Positions 7,723 to 10,883 of a stretch of 10,883 nt of DNA are shown in pieces. The notes beneath the pieces are model-generated. The model had not been told where the DNA came from and made no database searches. It was given only the letters and a program-made list of their open reading frames with translations. Positions within the stretch are counted from its first letter, which is position 1. Each line of letters starts with the position of its first letter. The DNA comes from Parachlamydiales bacterium (GTDB lineage: Bacteria; Chlamydiota; Chlamydiia; Chlamydiales; Rhabdochlamydiaceae): assembly GCA_020050965.1 (NCBI GenBank), contig JAGVJV010000075.1:1-10883 (forward strand), in the 5' to 3' direction. The position numbers and the translations under genes are program-made.

Positions 7723-8237
7723 AGTTGAGCCCTCCTCACGCCATCGGCAATCATTCTCTGGCCAAAATTGCTAGCTGGCACCCACGTCACTTGCGATAAA
7801 AGGGCGCCGCAGTAGATTTCTACCCCTTCCATCCGAAAAGGGATTTTTTCCTTTTTTTTCTTCTTCTTAAACAAGTTCTTCCCCTTGTCCAAAAGGGTTT
7901 CAGGCTCCTCGGAGAGGTATTCGATGATGTCGATGAGCTCCTCCCTTTCTGCAGGTGTTAAATTGGGGGCTTGTTGGATTTGCGCAACAGCTCTCTCCCT
8001 AGCGACATCCCTAGAAATTTCCTGCCGAAAATGCCATCCCATCGCAGCGCTCATCCCCCTCATCGTCGTTCTAAAATAGGGAAGCGGGTCCACTTTCGGC
8101 CTCATCTTCTCCAAATACTCCATCACCTTTTCCAAATCGTCCCGATCGATAGAATCGAAAAAACCGGTAAATGGGCCGGCAGTCAATGGTGCACAGAAAA
8201 GAAGAAGGAGAAAAAACCGTTTAAGCATAATCGACAT
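7719..8237 (-). CDS. Small exported protein of unknown function with a lysine-rich tract
   Basis: A 172-residue protein I do not recognise. Residues 1-20 form a convincing Sec signal peptide: a basic start, a leucine-rich core and 'PLTA' before a likely cut at A20/G21. The cysteine in the core lacks a lipobox, so it is probably not a lipoprotein. The rest is mostly charged helix (about 27-118), including 'LTPAEREELIDIIEYL'. A run of six lysines at 124-129 follows, then a more hydrophobic C-terminal region ('GVEIYCGALLSQVTWVP'). The first ATG at 8237 overlaps the end of the glycosyltransferase gene and a second in-frame ATG at 8228 (M4) is equally plausible. Neither has a Shine-Dalgarno sequence, and both lie in or beside a perfect hairpin. 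The 4-bp overlap with tatD supports it as a real operon member. Confidence 0.75.
   Translation of the reverse strand: MSIMLKRFFLLLLFCAPLTAGPFTGFFDSIDRDDLEKVMEYLEKMRPKVDPLPYFRTTMRGMSAAMGWHFRQEISRDVARERAVAQIQQAPNLTPAEREELIDIIEYLSEEPETLLDKGKNLFKKKKKKEKIPFRMEGVEIYCGALLSQVTWVPASNFGQRMIADGVRRAQL
7852..7859 (-). repeat. A8 homopolymer in the coding strand of the exported protein
   Basis: The coding strand has eight consecutive A residues, then GG and six more A. This encodes the centre of the lysine tract. Runs of this length can cause polymerase slippage and frameshifts. In this copy the reading frame is intact. Confidence 0.6.
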
Positions 8238-9069
8238 TAAATTTTAGCTTAATGTCGATTTTGTGGATATCGTTTGTGTTCAAATAGATCGCGGGCTTTC
8301 CCTTTCCTTGAGAATATTCATGTTTCTTCAGGAAGGGCTCTACCTGTTTAAATGAGTATCCGTGAACAAAATCCTTTCCAGAAAACTCCCTCGAAAATTC
8401 TGCCTCGACCAAACTCCTCCAGTCCCGTTCATCCCGATGGCCCCAAGTACTCACCTTGCGCAAGAGAGCCTCTTTGCTCCGCACCCAACTATAGTGGTGG
8501 ACCATCGGCAACTTCTCATCCGAAGTCACCCCCCGCAGTTTCTTCCCTTCGGCCATCTGAAAAGTGCCTCCCCGCTCATGAGGATGCATGATCGCGTCAT
8601 AATGTAAAGCCGCTTTACGGATGAGCAAAGGAGTATCTTCCCATTGTAGCGCCTGCAAGTTTGATTCCCGGAAATACCAATAGCAGGCCAGGCGCGCCGC
8701 AGTACAATCGCAGGCTTTAAGCCAATGAGCAAACTTCTCTCCCTCGACGATCTCATCGACATCCAAAAAGAGGACATAGTCAATATCAGCGCGCAGGAAA
8801 TGGGTTCCAAGCAATCGACTCATATTATGCCAAAAGTGGGTGGGGTGGCGCCCGTAAAAGTTCTCCTGCGACCATGCGTACTCGATAAATTGCACCTCAG
8901 GATGAGCCGCATAGATCGAGTCGAGGAGCTCCCGATTTTCTGGGGTCCCATCAAAAAAATGGTCACACACAGGTACGATGATTTGATCGGAAAAGCAAAG
9001 CGCTTCTTCCAGACAGTGTCTTAGAAAAAGCGCTTCATTAGTTGAAAAATTGATAATCGTCGCTAGCAC
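8221..9069 (-). CDS. Glycosyltransferase, family 2-like
   Basis: A 282-residue soluble protein that looks like a GT-A fold glycosyltransferase of the family-2/92 type. The N-terminal strand 'LATIINFSTNEALFLRHCL' and the following 'EEALCFSDQIIV' fit the nucleotide-binding half. 'YVLFLDVDEIVEGEKF' at 98-113 contains the metal-binding DxD (D103, D105). Further conserved-looking segments are 'WYFRESN' and 'HPHERGG', then 'HHYSWVRSKEALLRKVSTWGH' in two parts around 191-211. There is no signal peptide or membrane segment. The start is GTG at 9069: an in-frame stop lies one codon further upstream and the first strand begins immediately, but no good ribosome site is visible. It starts 24 bp after the preceding gene and its last codons encode a hairpin overlapping the next gene. 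Donor and acceptor are unknown; surface-glycan or lipid modification is possible. Confidence 0.68.
   Translation of the reverse strand: MLATIINFSTNEALFLRHCLEEALCFSDQIIVPVCDHFFDGTPENRELLDSIYAAHPEVQFIEYAWSQENFYGRHPTHFWHNMSRLLGTHFLRADIDYVLFLDVDEIVEGEKFAHWLKACDCTAARLACYWYFRESNLQALQWEDTPLLIRKAALHYDAIMHPHERGGTFQMAEGKKLRGVTSDEKLPMVHHYSWVRSKEALLRKVSTWGHRDERDWRSLVEAEFSREFSGKDFVHGYSFKQVEPFLKKHEYSQGKGKPAIYLNTNDIHKIDIKLKFNVDYA
8229..8260 (-). repeat. Perfect 12-bp inverted repeat over the start of the exported-protein gene
   Basis: AATCGACATTAA (8229-8240) and TTAATGTCGATT (8249-8260) are exact reverse complements around an 8-base spacer. In minus-strand RNA the hairpin forms at the 3' end of the glycosyltransferase message. 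It holds the first AUG of the next gene (8237) inside its 3' arm and ends immediately before the second AUG (8228). No U-tract follows, so it is not a standard terminator. Control of translation initiation, an mRNA stability element or a protein-binding site are possible. Confidence 0.6.
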
Positions 9070-9093
9070 ATTCTATTTGTGCCACAAGACACC

Positions 9094-9693
9094 TTACTCG
9101 TGCAAGAGCTCTTCCTCAACCGGCGGAGGAGGGGTCTCAATGGGCGCGGGTGCAGGCATTGGCGCAAACTTTAAACCGATTTGCCGCACTATTGCCTTCG
9201 ATCTTAAGTCATCATAGTGCTTAGCAGCTTCCCAGTGATCCTTAATCGATCCATAACAAGCGGGGATCAATTTTTCAAAAAGCGATCCTGCACCTATATA
9301 GGTACAAAGATGAACAACAGTCTTCGTTGCAAAAATAGCCAGAGGACTAATCGGACCGGCAATTTTGATCATCGCCACTATGAAAAACAAGCTGGCCAGT
9401 TTTGCTACAACAACCGCAGAGACAACCATTCCAACGGTGAGAAGAACTGCGCCGATTGTTTCAGCGATCGCTTGATTTCTCTCATAGCTGGCATCTGCAA
9501 GACAATCTTTATGCACAAATTCGCACTGGGCTTCTGACAAAAACTTAATTTCATAATTCTTCCAGCCTTTCTCAGTGCGGGAATAAATTTCTCTATTCTC
9601 TTCAACCGCAACCCTCACAGTAGGTGCTGCAGCAGGCTCTGTCTGAGGCTGGGAACTTGGCGTACGCCAAAAAGTTGATGTAACAAAATTCAT
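9094..9693 (-). CDS. Predicted membrane protein with bilobed hydrophobic region (Inc-like candidate)
   Basis: A 199-residue protein without recognisable enzymatic motifs. It has a proline-rich N-terminus (10-30), a polar stretch, then two adjacent long hydrophobic segments at about 76-98 and 99-122, with a weaker third at 125-138. A charged helical part (140-172) and a proline-rich acidic tail (176-199, 'PAPIETPPPPVEEE') follow. There is no cleavable signal peptide. Two close hydrophobic lobes in a small protein without a signal peptide are characteristic of chlamydial inclusion membrane (Inc) proteins, which are secreted by type III secretion. The assignment is by architecture only, and an ordinary inner-membrane protein is the alternative. 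The ATG is preceded by GGAGGA (5 nt spacing), a strong site. It is divergent from the M48-like protease gene and lies 24 bp upstream of the glycosyltransferase. Confidence 0.65.
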   Translation of the reverse strand: MNFVTSTFWRTPSSQPQTEPAAAPTVRVAVEENREIYSRTEKGWKNYEIKFLSEAQCEFVHKDCLADASYERNQAIAETIGAVLLTVGMVVSAVVVAKLASLFFIVAMIKIAGPISPLAIFATKTVVHLCTYIGAGSLFEKLIPACYGSIKDHWEAAKHYDDLRSKAIVRQIGLKFAPMPAPAPIETPPPPVEEELLHE

Positions 9694-9717
9694 AAAAATC
9701 CTCCAAATTACGGAAGT

Positions 9718-9745
9718 ATTATATCATTTTTATTAATTATAACAA
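9718..9745 (-). promoter_or_regulatory. Candidate promoter for the minus-strand block
   Basis: On the minus strand TTGTTA (9745-9740) and a perfect TATAAT (9723-9718) are separated by 16 bp. The start would fall near 9711, giving a short leader that includes the GGAGGA at 9704-9699. A palindrome ACAATTGT at 9742-9749 overlaps the -35 and could be an operator. Surrounding DNA is very AT-rich, which raises both promoter strength and the chance of false matches. Because the block downstream is almost gapless, this may be the first promoter of a long operon. Confidence 0.5.
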
Positions 9746-9792
9746 TTGTCTTTTAATTTTTATTATTATAGATAAAATAATTTAATCCAACA

Positions 9793-9821
9793 TTGCTATT
9801 TTTGGAAGAATTTTATATAAT
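9793..9821 (+). promoter_or_regulatory. Candidate promoter for the M48-like gene, possibly leaderless
   Basis: TTGCTA (9793-9798, 4/6) and a perfect TATAAT (9816-9821) are separated by exactly 17 bp. The expected start, about 7 bases after the -10, is at or next to the A of the ATG at 9829. No Shine-Dalgarno sequence lies close to that ATG. A weaker alternative further upstream (TTGTCT at 9746, TAGATA at 9769) would give a leader of about 50 bases. Confidence 0.45.
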
Positions 9822-9828
9822 ATTACCT

Positions 9829-10863
9829 ATGTTAGATGCTGTAAGATCTTATTTTTACCCTTCCCCATCTACTCCATTACCCATTGTGGAACCAACGCCC
9901 CCTGTACAACCTCCGTTTGATGCTGCCGAAATTAAAAGGCGATTGGACGCTCTCAAGGACAAAGCGGAAGGATACCTCGTTACATTGCATACTCCAACTG
10001 CAGATGAGCAAAAAACTTTAGCAGAAAAGTTAAAGGACTGTGCCACCGAGAATGAACGCAAGGAGATGACTAGAGCAGTTTATCATTGCAATATCAAAGT
10101 CAAAATCAACCCTACCTATAATGGGGGTGCAGCTGCCATAACAAAGTGGCATAAGAACAACAGTAAACAAATTTATCTACATCCCTTGATGCTCTGCAGT
10201 TTCAACGACTTCCCAGAAGATCTACGGCCAGATGCAAATGGCGAGTTCACCCCCAATGAAGATTATTTTAAACGCCTTGGCTTATGGGTCCGTGAGAAAT
10301 TCAATCTTAAGAAAAATCCGCAAGCAGATCTTTCTCAAGCTATGCACTTTTTACTCTGGTATAATAGTCCTAATATAAACCACGTAAAAGATTTCGCCCT
10401 CGCTCATGAAGTGGGTCATTTACATCATCGTCATGGGAGTTCCCTTTGGAATGGGGTGCTTTTCATTGCCTTAACAGCCTGTATCGGGACTATTCTCTAC
10501 ATGACAACACCTCTCATCGTTGCCATCTTAGTGACAATCGTCGCATTTGTTGTCTTGCGGATTGCTGTACGCTGCTTCCCTTACTTGGTTCTTAATAAAA
10601 GAAATGATGAAAAAGAGGCAGACCTCACAGCGCTTAAGTTGGTCAAAACCACTGCTGGGGCAGAAGACTATTTTACCGCCGTTCAAACAGTTCGGCAGCA
10701 TTTTCTTAAACCACTACCCTGGCATAAAAAGGTGCGGCAATTGATCTCCAAACCCGAAGTATTCTTCCGCCTCACTCACCCCGAACCAAATGAGCGGATA
10801 GCCTACATTAAGAAATTTGCTGCTCAATTTCCATTCGAAAAATCTGCTTTGGAGTTACCTTAG
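9829..10863 (+). CDS. Membrane-anchored M48-like zinc metalloprotease
   Basis: A 344-residue protein with the zinc-protease motif HEVGH (H193, E194, H197) in 'ALAHEVGHLHHRH'. A probable third ligand E261 lies in 'NDEKEADLTAL' (ExxxD) and 'THPEPNERI' at 316-323 resembles the M48 C-terminal motif. Two hydrophobic segments at about 206-226 and 228-249 lie between HExxH and ExxxD, the arrangement seen in HtpX and Ste24. The N-terminus differs: no membrane pair precedes the catalytic part. Instead there is a proline-rich segment (11-29), a charged helix (31-80) and a region of unknown fold (85-185). I choose ATG 9829. The frame opens at a TTG at 9793, but that coincides with the likely -35 element. 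It is divergent from the Inc-like gene; the stop is at 10861-10863. Protease activity is well supported, the target is unknown. Confidence 0.8.
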   Translation: MLDAVRSYFYPSPSTPLPIVEPTPPVQPPFDAAEIKRRLDALKDKAEGYLVTLHTPTADEQKTLAEKLKDCATENERKEMTRAVYHCNIKVKINPTYNGGAAAITKWHKNNSKQIYLHPLMLCSFNDFPEDLRPDANGEFTPNEDYFKRLGLWVREKFNLKKNPQADLSQAMHFLLWYNSPNINHVKDFALAHEVGHLHHRHGSSLWNGVLFIALTACIGTILYMTTPLIVAILVTIVAFVVLRIAVRCFPYLVLNKRNDEKEADLTALKLVKTTAGAEDYFTAVQTVRQHFLKPLPWHKKVRQLISKPEVFFRLTHPEPNERIAYIKKFAAQFPFEKSALELP

Positions 10864-10883
10864 TCACATTTTTCGCTTCTCCA

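Noticed and set aside
7844..7865. T-rich run read as a terminator tail
   Set aside because: It lies inside an intact coding frame (the lysine tract) and no GC-rich stem precedes it in the transcribed direction.
9070..9093. Terminator between the Inc-like gene and the glycosyltransferase
   Set aside because: Only a weak 5-bp stem with a G-U pair can form, and there is no U-run after it.
1..10883. Transposons, CRISPR arrays, tRNA or rRNA genes, phage genes
   Set aside because: No transposase motifs, terminal repeats, spaced direct repeats or RNA gene signatures were seen; the block is almost completely protein-coding.

Overview
The window most likely comes from a Chlamydiota bacterium, probably an environmental (amoeba- or arthropod-associated) lineage rather than the genus Chlamydia. 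The case rests on a type-B succinate dehydrogenase flavoprotein with chlamydia-like motifs, on a tatD-family gene next to the sdhC-sdhA pair (the arrangement I recall from Chlamydia), and on a small Inc-like membrane protein with a bilobed hydrophobic region. This is inference from memory; no database search was possible.

Layout. Nine of the ten genes lie on the minus strand in a nearly gapless block. Read in the direction of transcription (right to left) they are: a predicted Inc-like membrane protein (9693-9094), a family-2-like glycosyltransferase (9069-8221), a small exported protein of unknown function (8237-7719), a TatD-family metal-dependent hydrolase (7722-6970), a glucose-1-dehydrogenase-like short-chain dehydrogenase (6929-6162), an 886-residue GH63-type glucosidase (6165-3505), an FAD-dependent GMC oxidoreductase (3503-1998), the dihaem cytochrome b subunit SdhC (1957-977) and the flavoprotein SdhA (967 to beyond the left edge). 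Many junctions overlap or nearly touch (4-bp ATGA overlaps, a 1-bp gap, a 9-bp gap), which suggests polycistronic transcription and translational coupling. The tenth gene, a membrane-anchored M48-like zinc metalloprotease (9829-10863), is divergent on the plus strand. An AT-rich 135-bp promoter region separates it from the Inc-like gene. No gene-free stretch exceeds 300 bases.

How the genes fit together. SdhC and SdhA belong to succinate:menaquinone oxidoreductase (complex II); SdhB is expected just outside the left edge. The SDR, glucosidase and GMC oxidoreductase form a compact three-gene cassette between tatD and sdhC. A simple reading is that the glucosidase frees glucose from an unknown glucoside and the two oxidoreductases oxidise glucose or a related sugar or polyol, delivering electrons to NAD(P) and, via FAD, to an unknown acceptor. 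Substrates are not determined by the sequence. The two divergent genes at the right encode proteins with similar proline-rich N-termini and hydrophobic hairpins, and could be secreted or host-membrane factors.

Points for a second look: the cassette inside the tatD-sdh cluster, an extra loop of about 100 residues in SdhC, a cysteine cluster in the GMC enzyme, a perfect 12-bp hairpin covering the start of the exported-protein gene, and the divergent Inc-like/M48-like pair with a possibly leaderless promoter.
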